Assembly: GCA_020796225.1 (NCBI GenBank)
Contig: CM036755.1
Location: 47,500,806-47,564,805, forward strand
Reading direction: 5' to 3'
DNA: 64,000 nucleotides
DNA from: Arion vulgaris
Taxonomy: Eukaryota > Mollusca > Gastropoda > Stylommatophora > Arionidae
The notes under the pieces are model-generated. The model saw only the letters and a program-made list of their open reading frames with translations, had not been told where the DNA came from and ran no database searches. The position numbers and the translations under genes are program-made. Below, in pieces: positions 54,297-63,611 of this stretch. The first letter of the stretch is position 1. Each line of letters opens with the position of its first letter.

Positions 54297-54540
54297 TGTG
54301 TTAGTTAATTGCATATCCTTTACAGGACTTTGCGATTCAACCCCAGCTTTTAACGCTGTTTGTGATTTTTCTAGGCATTATTACGTTCAGTAGTTTGCCA
54401 TTGCTTTCTGAACGGGTGGTGTCATCGTACTTTTGTAAAAATTCACACGAAACAATTTGCAACCAGACTGTCCGCAGCGTGATTCGAACTCAGAACATCG
54501 GGGTTAATAGACCGAGTCATTAACCCCTAAGCCACCAGCT
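54297..54540 (-). mobile_element. SINE-6 copy (minus)
   Basis: The minus strand starts with the tRNA-like GGTGGCTTAGGGGTTAATGA, GTCTATTAACCCCGATGTTC and GAGTTCGAATCACGC (B box). The body is GGTTGCAAATTGTTTCG, CACCACCCGTTCAGAAAGCA and AACTACTGAACGTAATAATG. The plus-strand copy at 58817 matches it block by block. Confidence 0.85.
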
Positions 54541-54719
54541 TGACAATTTAGAGATGAAGGTTGACAAGTGTAGTGGTACTGACTCTCATTCCCAGTCGCC
54601 AATAAGTAATTCTTCTGGTATAAAGTTAGACGTATTCAAAATTATATATTTTTAAAAATTGATAGTTAAAACAAAATATTGAAACCAAAAACATTTGAAA
54701 AGTGAAAGAATAAAAATAT
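54541..54719. other. Unassigned AT-rich
   Basis: No feature seen. Confidence 0.5.
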
Positions 54720-54890
54720 GGGATCTGTTTCCCTGCGTTTTTGCAACTGTTTCAGCCATTTTGATCATTCTTATTGTGATATATAAACAGCCTTTGCCAA
54801 GAACACTTGTTTTACGTTACAATCATAGGTACCATTTGGAGCTCTAGTGCTTGTCCTTCGGCGACGTGTCCGATTTCAACCAGCGTTTAC
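54720..54890 (-). mobile_element. Tail of the 878-type SINE (minus)
   Basis: The minus strand contains GGACAAGCACTAGAGCTCCA, AATGGTACC, TTCTTGGCAAAGGCTGTTTA, TATATCACAATAAGAATGAT and GGCTGAAACAG. It is the single-copy form of the 38-bp unit amplified at 30545-30940. Confidence 0.65.
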
Positions 54891-55749
54891 TGGGTTCGCT
54901 CTCCGTCAACCTTTGACTGTCCCCAGCCAACCTGCAAGACAGCAGGTTGCTATTTTCTTTTAGGGTAGCGACCCTTAGACGACCTACCCTCCCGGGCTGT
55001 CGAGCATCATCTGGCCAGCTTGCCGGTCTTTTGTGGACTACTTGGTTTTCCTTCCGTACAGTGTTGTGTACGGTTTGCTGCGCTAGACTTGATTGTCCCC
55101 AATCTAACTACAAGGCAGTAGTAGTTCGCTACGAGCGGGTACGCGCAATGGATTCAAGTCTCTGCTGGGCTTTCCAGTTTTTTGCAACTTTGGGTGGTCC
55201 ACTCACCCCTACGCCTGCCACGATCCCTCGCCATCAGCGCTGTGCACGTCTACCCACCGGTGGGCCCACCCGCACATCGTCCGCATGCGTGCTCGCTCTG
55301 TCCTCGTGCCTACACCACCATTTCCATCAGTTCTCACCATGCTCACATTTACCAGCCTCTAGGCTGTTCGGACACTGGGCTCAACTCGGACCCGACCTCA
55401 TCGCTCCTAGTTTCGCCCTATGTGGGTCCACATGCAACTCATCTCGGGCCCAAGTTTTGCTCCACGTGGGCCCACATCTCTTCTCTGGATTCATCTTCTT
55501 CATCCCTTTATGGTTATTTCTTCAGCTTTTCCCATCGGCCGGAAGAGACGTGCATTAATAGTCACTCTGAGATTCCGCTCGTCTGTGTTGCGGGCGGATC
55601 TCATCCAATGTGACTACGTCTGCATCCCTTCCCACGTCAGAATAGCTCTCCCTCGATCCCAATCCGCTTATTGATTAGTGCCAGTTCACTAATCCTGGCG
55701 CGGCGTTGTCGCTATGCGCATTTGACCCCAGGCACATATCGGTCATCTG
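54891..55749. other. GC-rich unassigned segment
   Basis: Base composition is visibly richer in C and G than neighbours. A 203-codon plus ORF (54947-55558) and overlapping ORFs of 143 and 84 codons in other frames are open. The protein is rich in Leu, Ser, Cys and Pro with no recognisable domain, and all three frames being open suggests C-rich composition, not selection. It could be a 5' region of a retroelement read in antisense. No evidence decides this. Confidence 0.45.
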
Positions 55750-55762
55750 TACCACAGTATAC

Positions 55763-55999
55763 TTCTTCTTCTGCGTTCTCACTAGATTGGGATTTCAGAT
55801 TCTCCTAAAAAAGCAGCCATCTGCCTCAGATTATCAGCCACGCCATACAGTTTGTCTTGGATGCTGGTGTAAGTGGGCCACCTCTTTCTTCTCAGGTCTG
55901 CATACTGGGGGCAGTTCTGTAGGATATGTTCTGTTGTCATACTCGCCAAGCCACAGGGCACAGGTCGTTGGTGCCTATTTTGAATTTAGTGTACAGGTT
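55763..55999 (-). mobile_element. LINE-i 3' end (minus) with 13-bp TSD
   Basis: TACCACAGTATAC at 55750-55762 and 56000-56012. The minus strand is open: GTNDLCPCGLASMTTEHILQ, NCPQYADLRRKRWPTYTSIQ, DKLYGVADNLRQMAAFLGES, EIPI-stop, then TGAGAACGCAGAAGAAGAAG. C-P-C...H...C is the family's zinc-knuckle-like motif. This is the best preserved LINE-i terminus and shows that its 3' end is GAACGC plus (GAA)n. Confidence 0.9.
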
Positions 56000-56012
56000 T
56001 ACCACAGTATAC

Positions 56013-56808
56013 AAGAACCATAGTAAAGAGCTATTTTATTGAAGTGATACCCTCCTACAACACATGTTAACACACGCACAATGTACCGAAGAAGTAGAAA
56101 TTTGAAAAGAGCGTCTCCATGTAGCTCCGCCATTGCCAATCCCAAGCCTGGATGCGAAAGGGGGCATTATGACATGGCAGCTAACTTTAACTGTAATGTA
56201 AGTTATTTAAAAAACAATAATACAACTACGTCTATATTTCCTGTATTTTAAATGACTATTGCAAGTATCAACATTGGTCCCCATGTATAAGCTGGGATGA
56301 TACGCCTTTGAATGAGACTTGATATCAAATGTCATATTGGTGCATTTACTGTAAAAACTGAAATTCTATATCAGTCTCGCCAAATATGCCGCCAACATCA
56401 AAGAAAACCGTTATATTACAAAATCCATGTTTCCTACAGCAATTTCTTCCATCAGACATTTGCGTCCGTATAATTCTAAGATTGGGTGCAAAGTTTCGCT
56501 ACTGTAAAATAGATGGTTTTGATACAATTCACATTGGACTGTGGGCATGAGTTGTTGAACGGACTATAGTATGCGTATTGTAAGAGTTCAAAATGGTATA
56601 TAGTCTTTAGCCACATCTGACTGGTTGACTTCTGCCAGCATACTCACTTTCATTTTGTCTTCTGGTCGGTTCTGTTAACTACTTGTGGACCAGGAGCCAC
56701 ACTAAGTGACGTTTTGACTCTATAATAGCTCTTGCCCTGGTCCACTGAGAGTTAATAATAAAAATCAAAGAACATTTACTGTTTGTAGCTATTTCTATGT
56801 AATTTAAT
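56013..56808. other. Unassigned
   Basis: Nothing recognised. Confidence 0.5.
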
Positions 56809-56982
56809 CGATGAAGCAAATAGTTTGTAGTGATTGTATTATTTAATCTTACTAAAGAGCTTTGCCGGAGCAGCGGCTTTCCAGCCTGCTCTTCTCGATG
56901 AAGCAAATAGTTTGTAGTGATTGTATTATTTAATCTTACTAAAGAGCTTTGCCGGGGCAGCGGCTTTCCAGCCTGCTCTTCT
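56809..56982. repeat. 87-bp direct duplication
   Basis: Two near-identical copies from CGATGAAGCAAATAGTTTGT to GGCTTTCCAGCCTGCTCTTC. The only clear difference is GCCGGAGC against GCCGGGGC. The right copy runs into SINE-8. Confidence 0.9.
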
Positions 56983-57010
56983 CGATTTGAACTGCCAAGG
57001 GTTCTTTTAC
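56950..57010 (-). mobile_element. SINE-8 copy, 3' part (minus)
   Basis: GCAGCGGCTTTCCAGCCTGC and TTGAACTGCCAAGGGTTC match 31735-31790. Interrupted by the SINE-3 insertion and continued at 57311. Confidence 0.7.
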
Positions 57011-57310
57011 TGTGGCCCAAATTGGGGTTAAAGAATAGAACGCCACGCATGTCGTAAGAGACGACTAAGGAGGTTAGGTGTGAGGCTAGCTACCCACCCT
57101 TAAAAACACTACATAGCTACAGAAACCACAACCAGGAAAATTTATAGCTCACCAACCGAGGAAGAAGAAGAACTATGCAAGGAGGAGATCTGGAAAAGAT
57201 GGCCTTGGATAGGCAGGCTGGGAAGGCCTTGGATAGGCAGGCTGGGAAGGCCTTAGTTGCGGACTTATATTTCTATGGGGGTGAAGTGTGAGGAAGAAGA
57301 AGAAGAAGGC
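57011..57310 (+). mobile_element. SINE-3 composite with 9-bp TSD
   Basis: TTCTTTTAC at 57002-57010 and 57311-57319. The head lacks its first part (starts TGTGGCCCAAATTGGGG), then CACGCATGTCGTAAGAGACG, the CTACATAGCTACAGAAACC middle and GAGGAAGAAGAAG. A LINE C-terminus follows, encoding DLEKMALDRQAGKAL and VADLYFYGGEV, with GGAAGAAGAAGAAGAAGG. A 24-bp piece around CCTTGGATAGGCAGGCTGGG is duplicated. Confidence 0.85.
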
Positions 57311-57900
57311 TTCTTTTACATGCTCAACTCAAACACAGGACCTACGTTTTATCGTCCGTCTCCGATAGGACTAGGAACTCATCTCTCCTACACTTAGATC
57401 AGGGGTATCTGGAAAAATATCCCGATGGCTTCACGAGGGAGCGAACCGAATACCTTTGGAACGAGAGATGAGCATCTAACCTCTACGTCACAGAGACCCT
57501 CTACGTCACAGAGACCCTCTACGTCACAGAGACCCTCTACGTCACAGAGACCCTCTACGTCACAGAGACCATCTACGTCACAGAGACCCTCTACGTCACA
57601 GAGACCCTCTACGTCACAGAGACCATCTACGTCACAGAGACCATCTACGTCACAGAGACCCTCTACGTCACAGAGACCATCTACGTCACGAGACCCTCTA
57701 CGTCACAGAGACCCTCTACGTCACAGAGACCCTCTACGTCACAGAGACCCTCTACGTCACAGAGACCCTCTACGTCACAGAGACCCTCTACGTCACAGAG
57801 ACCATCTACGTCACAGAGACCCTCTACGTCACAGAGACCCTCTACGTCACAGAGACCATCTACGTCACAGAGACTATATTCAGAGAATAAATGTTAATTT
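57311..57900 (-). mobile_element. SINE-8 copy, tRNA-like part with 18-bp array
   Basis: CAGGACCTACGTTTTATCGT, CCGTCTCCGATAGGACTAGG and CATCTCTCCTACACTTAGAT match 31800-31870. GGGAGCGAACC (57437-57447) is a B-box-like motif on minus (GGTTCGCTCCC). The tRNA-like 5' half is then replaced by the 18-bp array. Confidence 0.75.
57476..57875 (-). repeat. 18-bp array from the SINE-8 tRNA-like head
   Basis: About 22 units of CTCTACGTCACAGAGACC, with CATCTACGTC variants. On minus the unit is GGTCTCTGTGACGTAGAG, the start of the tRNA-like head that is single-copy at 31965-31990. In plus it gives the open frame STSQRP / RHRDPL because 18 is a multiple of 3. One 17-bp unit near 57690 shifts the frame. Confidence 0.92.
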
Positions 57901-57905
57901 GATGA

Positions 57906-58152
57906 AAAATCGAAAATCGTTGCATATCCTTTACAGAACGTAGTCATTAACTTCAGTAAACGAATCGTAGATTGTCTAGTCACCACTTATACGTTCAGTA
58001 GTTTGCTATTGCTTTCTGAACAGTGAGGTCTATTTTTACCTTTCGTAAAATCCCACGGAAACGAATTTGCTTCCAAACTGCCTGCCGCGGAGTTTGCACC
58101 AGGTATACTTGGGTGTTGAACGAGGTCACTACCGGCTTAAGCTACAGACGCC
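57906..58152 (-). mobile_element. SINE-7 copy, single head (minus)
   Basis: CATATCCTTTACAGAACGTA, ACTTATACGTTCAGTAGTTT, GAATTTGCTTCCAAACTGCC and GCCGCGGAGTTTGCACCAGG. The tRNA-like part (CACTACCGGCTTAAGCTACA on plus) is present once, unlike the triplicated copy at 16619-16790. Confidence 0.8.
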
Positions 58153-58154
58153 AA

Positions 58155-58280
58155 CAATTAATGTGATACCTACTGCAAACAAGAAGAGGAAGACCACAGA
58201 GAAGATGGATTCAGGATGTAGCTGATGATTTGAGAATGACAATTGCAGAGACGGGACATCTGGCCTATGGGATATAAATT
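58155..58280 (+). mobile_element. LINE-b C-terminal fragment (plus)
   Basis: With a frameshift: KRGRPQRRWIQDVADDLR, MTIAETGHLAYGI. These equal the basic linker and following block of 32440-33170. Interrupted by LINE-i. Confidence 0.7.
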
Positions 58281-58294
58281 TAGAAGTACTGTTA

Positions 58295-58545
58295 CAAATT
58301 TAAAATTGGTACAGCTAGCCTGTGCCACTGTGAGCAGGCGGGCATGACGGCAGAGCACTTACTGCAAGACTGCACACTGCTAGCAGGCCTGAGAAACGAA
58401 ACCTGGCCAGAAAATATCGAAATAAATGAGAAGCTGTACGGAGGGACGGAGTCCCTAATAACAAGAGCAGAATTCATGTGTAAATCGGGTAGATCAGTTT
58501 AAGCGGTGATCGCGAGAGTGAGAGAGAAAGCGAGAGAGAGAGAGA
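58295..58545 (+). mobile_element. LINE-i 3' end with 14-bp TSD
   Basis: TAGAAGTACTGTTA at 58281-58294 and 58546-58559. Open reading: KIGTASLCHCEQAGMTAEHL, LQDCTLLAGLRNETWPENIE, INEKLYGGTESLITRAEFMC, KSGRSV-stop. C-H-C...H...C is the zinc-knuckle-like motif. The tail is (GA)n-rich where other copies have (GAA)n. Confidence 0.9.
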
Positions 58546-58684
58546 TAGAAGTACTGTTAGGATAATAAAGTTTTGCTCAGGACAAGTTATCTCAGTAGAA
58601 TTGCAAACAATACCATTTCCTGTAGTCTTGTGAGACAATAGGAATGGAGTTTCTGTCACTTTCCATTTCTTCGTTTTCCATTCT

Positions 58685-58770
58685 TTTTGTGCTGACGGTA
58701 GGAGGGTAAATTCCTTTTTTCATGTGAGGAAAGTCGAGTGTGAAATTGAACCAACAACCCCTTTGTATCC
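58685..58770 (-). mobile_element. tRNA-like fragment (minus), also at 62127
   Basis: GGTAGGAGGGTAAATTCCTT, CATGTGAGGAAAGTCG and GTGAAATTGAACCAACAACC resemble 62130-62210 (GGTAGGATGGCTAATTC, GAGATTGAACCTACACCC). A B-box-like GGTTCAATTTC lies on minus. Possibly another SINE head. Confidence 0.4.
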
Positions 58771-58816
58771 AAGTCGATAGACAAACGCAATATGCATTAC
58801 GCTAATCCGCCCCAGT

Positions 58817-59056
58817 GTCGTCTGTGGCTTAGGGATAGTGACTCGGTCTATTAACCCCGACGTTCTGTGTTCGAATCACGCTGCTGACAATTTGGTTGCA
58901 AATTGTTTCGCGTAATTTACAAAGGGACGATGGCACCACCCGTTCAGAAAGCAATGGCAAACTACTGAACGTAATAATGCCTATAAAAATTACTAACAGC
59001 GTTAAAAAGCTGATGTTGATTTGCAAAGTCATGTAAAGAATGTGCAATTAACTTAA
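58817..59056 (+). mobile_element. SINE-6 copy (plus)
   Basis: CTGTGGCTTAGGGATAGTGA, TCTATTAACCCCGACGTTCT, TGTTCGAATCACGCTG (B box), GCACCACCCGTTCAGAAAGC and ACTACTGAACGTAATAATGC. Confidence 0.85.
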
Positions 59057-59119
59057 TTTTAACTCGCCCCACTAGTGCAAACCACGTTAACACAAAACCT
59101 TTGAGTGATAAACATTCTT

Positions 59120-59131
59120 ATATTATAAAAC
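59120..59131. repeat. TSD of SINE/LINE composite
   Basis: ATATTATAAAAC here and at 59651-59662. Confidence 0.9.
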
Positions 59132-59650
59132 CGCCCGAGTGGTTACCGGGGTCCAAATTTGGGGTGTAAAGTATATAACCACTGTTACCCGCCACGCATA
59201 TCGTAAGAGGCGACTAAGGAGGTTTGATTGAAATCGGATGCTCGTGTCCGCTAGGGAATGCTAACCGAAACAAATGCTTGCAGAAAACGGATGCACCAGG
59301 TCGTAAGGCGCATAACATAGTGCAACGACACCTCGCAATGAGGAATGGGATAACGGATTCTACGGCCGCTAATCTGCCTCGGAGATTTAGCCACGCAGTA
59401 AGAATGTCAGATCTACCATCACGAGGGTGGTCAAAACTTACTGCGGGAAGAGGTCAGCACAAACGGGAAGCAGAAATCATAGGAATTATATCCTACAGAA
59501 CTGCCCCAGTATTCAGACTTGAGAAGAAAGAAGTGGTTCACTTACACCAGCGTCCGAGACAAACTGTATGACGTGGCTGATAATCTGAGGCAGACGGCTA
59601 CCTTTATTAGAGAATCCGAAATCCCAATCTAGTGAGAACGCAGAAGAAGA
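59132..59650 (+). mobile_element. SINE-1 head joined to LINE-i 3' end, with TSD
   Basis: 59132-59250 is a SINE-1 head (CCCGAGTGGTTACCGGGGTC, CGTAAGAGGCGACTAAGGAG, AATCGGATGCTCGTGTC). 59250-59465 is unassigned. 59470-59635 is the LINE-i terminus (frameshifted NCPxxxxLRRK, LYDVADNLRQTATFIRESEI), ending TGAGAACGCAGAAGAAGA. One 12-bp TSD encloses the whole, so it was inserted as a single unit. Confidence 0.85.
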
Positions 59651-59662
59651 ATATTATAAAAC

Positions 59663-60241
59663 ATATGTGATTGGAACTTGGTAACGCTCATGGTACGGAA
59701 AGGGTTAAACTCTTCTTATTTGTACAGGCATTCATTTAGTCTATATAGTAGTTATATCAGTTGTGGTACATCTTCAGAGCCTTTGTCATGTTGCTCTGTC
59801 TGGTTAATAGATCACAATGTCATGTCAGAAACCCACCCACCCCCCGCCCCTCCTATTCTGTACCCCAAATGTCTACACCTTTGACAATGGAAAACATTTA
59901 ATATTTTTTATAATCCCACTAATTAATTTCTCCATCCAAACAAAGTCAGGAAATGTAATATCGCAATTGATATATTTTCAAATTCTTTGACTCAACAACT
60001 TAATGAAATTACTGATACACTAGGCTGTAGACGGGTGTGATAATTAAACTATTTATGTGTATTGTTTATATTAACAGTTCCGCAGTTTTTAAAAAAAACC
60101 ATGTAATTTAATTCCGCACGTAGAGGGGCACATGTGGTTATTTTGTTAAACAATTGTAATATGTCAAGATGTCAGTAAACTTTTCAGATTTAAAGGTATG
60201 AAGTACAAAAAGCAAATGTTGTAACCTACCAGCTAGCCCCA
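59663..60241. other. Unassigned
   Basis: No feature recognised. Confidence 0.5.
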
Positions 60242-60712
60242 TTGTTAAGGCACACAAAAATTTCACAGGCAGCTAAGCAACAGATGATCAACAGCATTTT
60301 TATACCTACTTTATGTTACCAGAGCCAAACATGGACAATGAGCAAAGCGCAGTCACAAAAAATAACTTTATGTGAAATGCGTTGCCTGCGAAAAGTTACC
60401 AACAACACAAGAAAAGATAGAATCACCAACATCAGCATAAGAAAGAAAGTTGGCACAGAACCTTGCTTGACTTACATAGATAAACAAAGAATGAAGTGGT
60501 TTGGCAACTTAATAAGAATGCATCCAAACTCCACAGTATACAGAGTCTTCTACAACAGAACATCGGGAAAGAAGGCCAGAGGAAGACCACGGAAAAGATG
60601 GTTAGATGGCGTAGCAGAATCCTGTGAAAGAGCAAAAATAATAATCACACAAGCCACTAGAACAGCGCAAGACAAAAATAGAAAACCACGACACCGGGCA
60701 ACAACCCAGTAG
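60242..60712 (+). mobile_element. LINE-d pol C-terminus, 156 codons open
   Basis: SQAAKQQMINSIFIPTLCYQ, SQTWTMSKAQSQKITLCEMR, CLRKVTNNTRKDRITNISIR, YIDKQRMKWFGNLIRM, NSTVYRVFYN, KKARGRPRKRWLDGVAESCE: the RT-to-C-terminus region of a LINE with every expected block. The F-G-H motif reads F-G-N. The last residues RKPRHRATTQ-stop lie in the first unit of the 32-bp array. Unlike most other copies the frame is intact, suggesting a fairly recent insertion. Confidence 0.9.
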
Positions 60713-62080
60713 CAGTGTGACGACAGAAAGCCACGACACCGGGCAACAACCCGGTATCAGTGTGACGACACCGGGCAACAACCCGGTAGCAGTGTGACGA
60801 CAGAAAACCACGACACTGGGCAACAACCCGGTAGCAGTGGGACGACACCGGGCAACAACCCGGTAGCAGTGGGACGACACCGAGCAACAACCCGGTAGCA
60901 GTGGGACGACACCGGCAACAACCCGGTAACAGTGGGACGACACCGGGCAACAACCCGGTAGCAGTGTGACGACACCGGGCAACAACCCGGTAGCAGTGTG
61001 ACGACACCGGGCAACAACCCGGTAGCAGTGTGACGACACAGGGCAACAACCCGGTAACAGTGGGACGACACCGGGCAACAACCCGGTAGCAGTGTGACGA
61101 CACTGGGCAACAACCCGGTAGCAGTGTGACGACACTGGGCAACAACCCGGTAGCAGTGTGACGACACCGGGCAACAACCCGGTAGCAGTGTGACGACACT
61201 GGGCAACAACCCGGTAGCAGGTGGACGACACCGGGCAACAACCCGGTAGCAGTGGGACGACACCGGGCAACAACCCGGTAGCAGTGGGACGACACCGAGC
61301 AACAACCCGGTAGCAGTGGGACGACACCGGCAACAACCCGGTAACAGTGGGACGACACCGGGCAACAACCCGGTAGCAGTGTGACGACACCGGGCAACAA
61401 CCCGGTAGCAGTGTGACGACACCGGGCAACAACCCGGTAGCAGTGTGACGACACAGGGCAACAACCCGGTAACAGTGGGACGACACTGGGCAACAACCCG
61501 TTAGCAGTGTGACGACACTGGGCAGCAACCCGGTAGCAGTGTGACGACACTGAGCAACAACCCGGTAGCAGTGTGACGACACCGGGCAACAACCCGGTAG
61601 CAGTGTGACGACACTGGGCAACAACCCGGTAGCAGTGTGACGACACCGGGCAACAACCCGGTAGCAGTGGGACGACACCGGGCAACAACCCGGTAGCAGT
61701 GTGACGACACCGGGCAACAACCCGGTAGCAGTGGGACGACACCGGGCAACAACCCGGTAGCAGTGTGACGACACCGGGCAACAACCCGGTAGCAGTGTGA
61801 CGACACCGGGCAACAACCCGGTAACAGTGGACGACACCGGCAACAACCCGGTAGCAGTGTGACGACACCGGGCAACAACCCGGTAGCAGTGTGACGACAC
61901 TGGGCAACAACCCGGTAGCAGTGTGACGACACCGGGCAACAACCCGGTAGCAGTGTGACGACACCGGGCAACTACCCGGTAGCAGTGTGACGACACCGGG
62001 CAACAACCCGGTAGCAGTGTGACGACAGAAAACCACGACACTGGGCAAGCAACCCGGTAGCAGTGTGACGACAAAAGAAA
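60684..62080 (+). repeat. 32-bp array with a perfect hairpin in each unit
   Basis: Unit CCGGGCAACAACCCGGTAGC plus AGTGTGACGACA, about 42 copies, with GTGGGACGACA and ACTGGG variants and a few longer units containing GAAAACCACGAC at both edges. ACCGGG-CAACAA-CCCGGT is a 6-bp perfect inverted repeat with a 6-base loop in most units. The minus frames are open for up to 490 codons (GVVTLLPGCCPVSSHCYR), which is a by-product of the repeat. Confidence 0.95.
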
Positions 62081-62096
62081 AGAAGAAGAAGTGAAT
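62081..62096 (+). mobile_element. 3' tail of LINE-d after the array
   Basis: AAAAGAAAAGAAGAAGAAG follows the last unit, the usual tail type of the LINEs in this window. The array is therefore enclosed within the LINE-d 3' end. Confidence 0.7.
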
Positions 62097-62335
62097 GTCG
62101 CTTCACATTTCTAGATCTGAGAGTGCAGGAGGTAGGATGGCTAATTCTTTTTCTCATGTGTGGAATGTCGTTTGTGAGATTGAACCTACACCCTCCCTGC
62201 GTTCGATTCGGGACTGAACTTCCCAACCCTCTTCCGTTCGTCTTCCGGGATATGGTATTATTTATTATTTTTACAGGTCCTGTGGGGTGTGTTTGTTTTT
62301 TTCATCTCTCTATCCAGAATATTCTAAGACTTTTT

Positions 62336-62440
62336 TCTGTAACACCTTGTTTCCTTTGCGTTCCCTGTAACACCTTGTTTCCTTTGCGTTCCCGGTAACA
62401 CCTTGTTTCCTTTGCGTTCCCTGTAACACCTTGTTTCGAA
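62336..62440 (+). repeat. 28-bp repeat, four units
   Basis: TGTAACACCTTGTTTCCTTT plus GCGTTCCC, four copies. Sequence either side (62240-62335, 62441-62865) is unassigned. Confidence 0.9.
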
Positions 62441-62865
62441 AGCTTCTATTATGTTCTTTAAATGAACCGCTAACAGTTGTAAATTCATGACTATACTGGA
62501 AAAATGCTGCCTGTGCTGAAATAGTTAATACCAATAACAAAATTGAAATAACTTTTCATCACTATCAAAATGATGTCGGGTATTCTTCGCCGATGCATTG
62601 CCTAAGACATTTGACTGTTTTAACTTATACAATACGACACGCCATATGACGAACCGTTCTGGCAGCACCAACTTTCCGGAAACCACCACGAACCAAAACA
62701 ATAAACAATGACCTTTACTTCATTGTGTTGTCTGTGGTATCAAATTGAGACTTATTTGATCTGAGAAACTTGTGTCTATTGTGGAATTGAAACATGAACT
62801 CATATCCTACAAAACAAGTGCACTATTCACTATGTTATTAAGGCTATCTAGTGTGCGTATATTAA

Positions 62866-62950
62866 GAGTTTCTGCCAGCCCGCGGAATTGAACGGCACTC
62901 ACTTGTCATCTTTCGTCCAAAGCGATACGAACACGCTGCGCAGGCCGGCT
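62866..62950 (-). mobile_element. SINE-4 head fragment (minus)
   Basis: TTCTGCCAGCCCGCGGAATT and GATACGAACACGCTGCGCAG match the tRNA-like end of SINE-4. Confidence 0.75.
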
Positions 62951-63110
62951 TGTGATTTGTATATGATTTGAACCTAAGAGCTATTGTACGTTGTGCCAGT
63001 TATGCGCCTACAAGTAGGCCAGCACATTCGATTTCTGCAATGCTCAAAAATCACAAAGAGTGGTTTAACAAGTGGTCGATGTGGAGCGTTCCAAGAAGAA
63101 GAAGAAGCTA
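62951..63110. mobile_element. Rearranged SINE-2: two halves in opposite orientation
   Basis: 62951-63046 is SINE-2 in minus orientation (AACCTAAGAGCTATTGTACG, TACAAGTAGGCCAGCACATT). It switches at about 63047 to the plus-strand tail (ATCACAAAGAGTGGTTTAAC, AAGTGGTCGATGTGGAGC, GAAGAAGAAGAAG). Confidence 0.75.
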
Positions 63111-63224
63111 TTCCCCAAAGTGTAATGAAGATTGACTTACAAATACATCAGTCTTAAATTGAAAGGTTTATGGTGTCCAAAGAGGAAGATTTGATTTCAA
63201 CGAGTTTCCCCATGCGGATTGATC

Positions 63225-63300
63225 TCTCTAAACAGAAATGGCACGCTACCTGCCAAGGGTGTAGCACAAAGCACGAACTCTAACAACAGTCTTAGAAATC
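63225..63300 (-). mobile_element. SINE-5 body fragment (minus)
   Basis: AAACAGAAATGGCACGCTAC, CTGCCAAGGGTGTAGC and AAAGCACGAACTC are antisense SINE-5 body, as at 53305-53370. Confidence 0.75.
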
Positions 63301-63479
63301 TTCAGAAATACAGTATTATCAGTGACGTCTCGTGGTCATTTTTGTTGGTGGGGCCAGACAGAAATTTTTGGAAATATCATGGTTTCAGTTAGGTTATATT
63401 TTAATGTATAAAATAATAAATACACATTTCACCTTATGTTTGGTGGGACCCGGCCCCACTGGCCCTTAATGACAAGCCG

Positions 63480-63611
63480 CCACTGAGTATTAGTCGTAGC
63501 GGTGGTGGTGTCGATGGGGGTGTTGGTATTGGTAGTATAGTAGTAGCAGTATTAGTGGTGGTGGTGAGTAGTGGTTCTGGTGGTGCTGGTAGTAGCAGTA
63601 GTAGTAGTGTC
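63480..63611. repeat. (GTA/GTG)n trinucleotide tract
   Basis: GGTGGTGGTGTCGATGGGGG and GTAGTAGCAGTATTAGTGGT, adjacent to the LINE-b fragment, possibly its 3' microsatellite. Confidence 0.75.

Noticed and set aside
57425..57943. 172-codon ORF with STSQRP repeats resembling an SR-rich protein
   Set aside because: The 18-bp unit is the antisense of a SINE tRNA-like head, and the unit changes frame at a 17-bp copy.
60602..62226. Minus ORFs of 490, 463, 235 and 156 codons (GVVTLLPGCCPVSSHCYR repeats)
   Set aside because: They are translations of the 32-bp tandem array in several frames; the element's own ORF is on plus and ends in the first unit.
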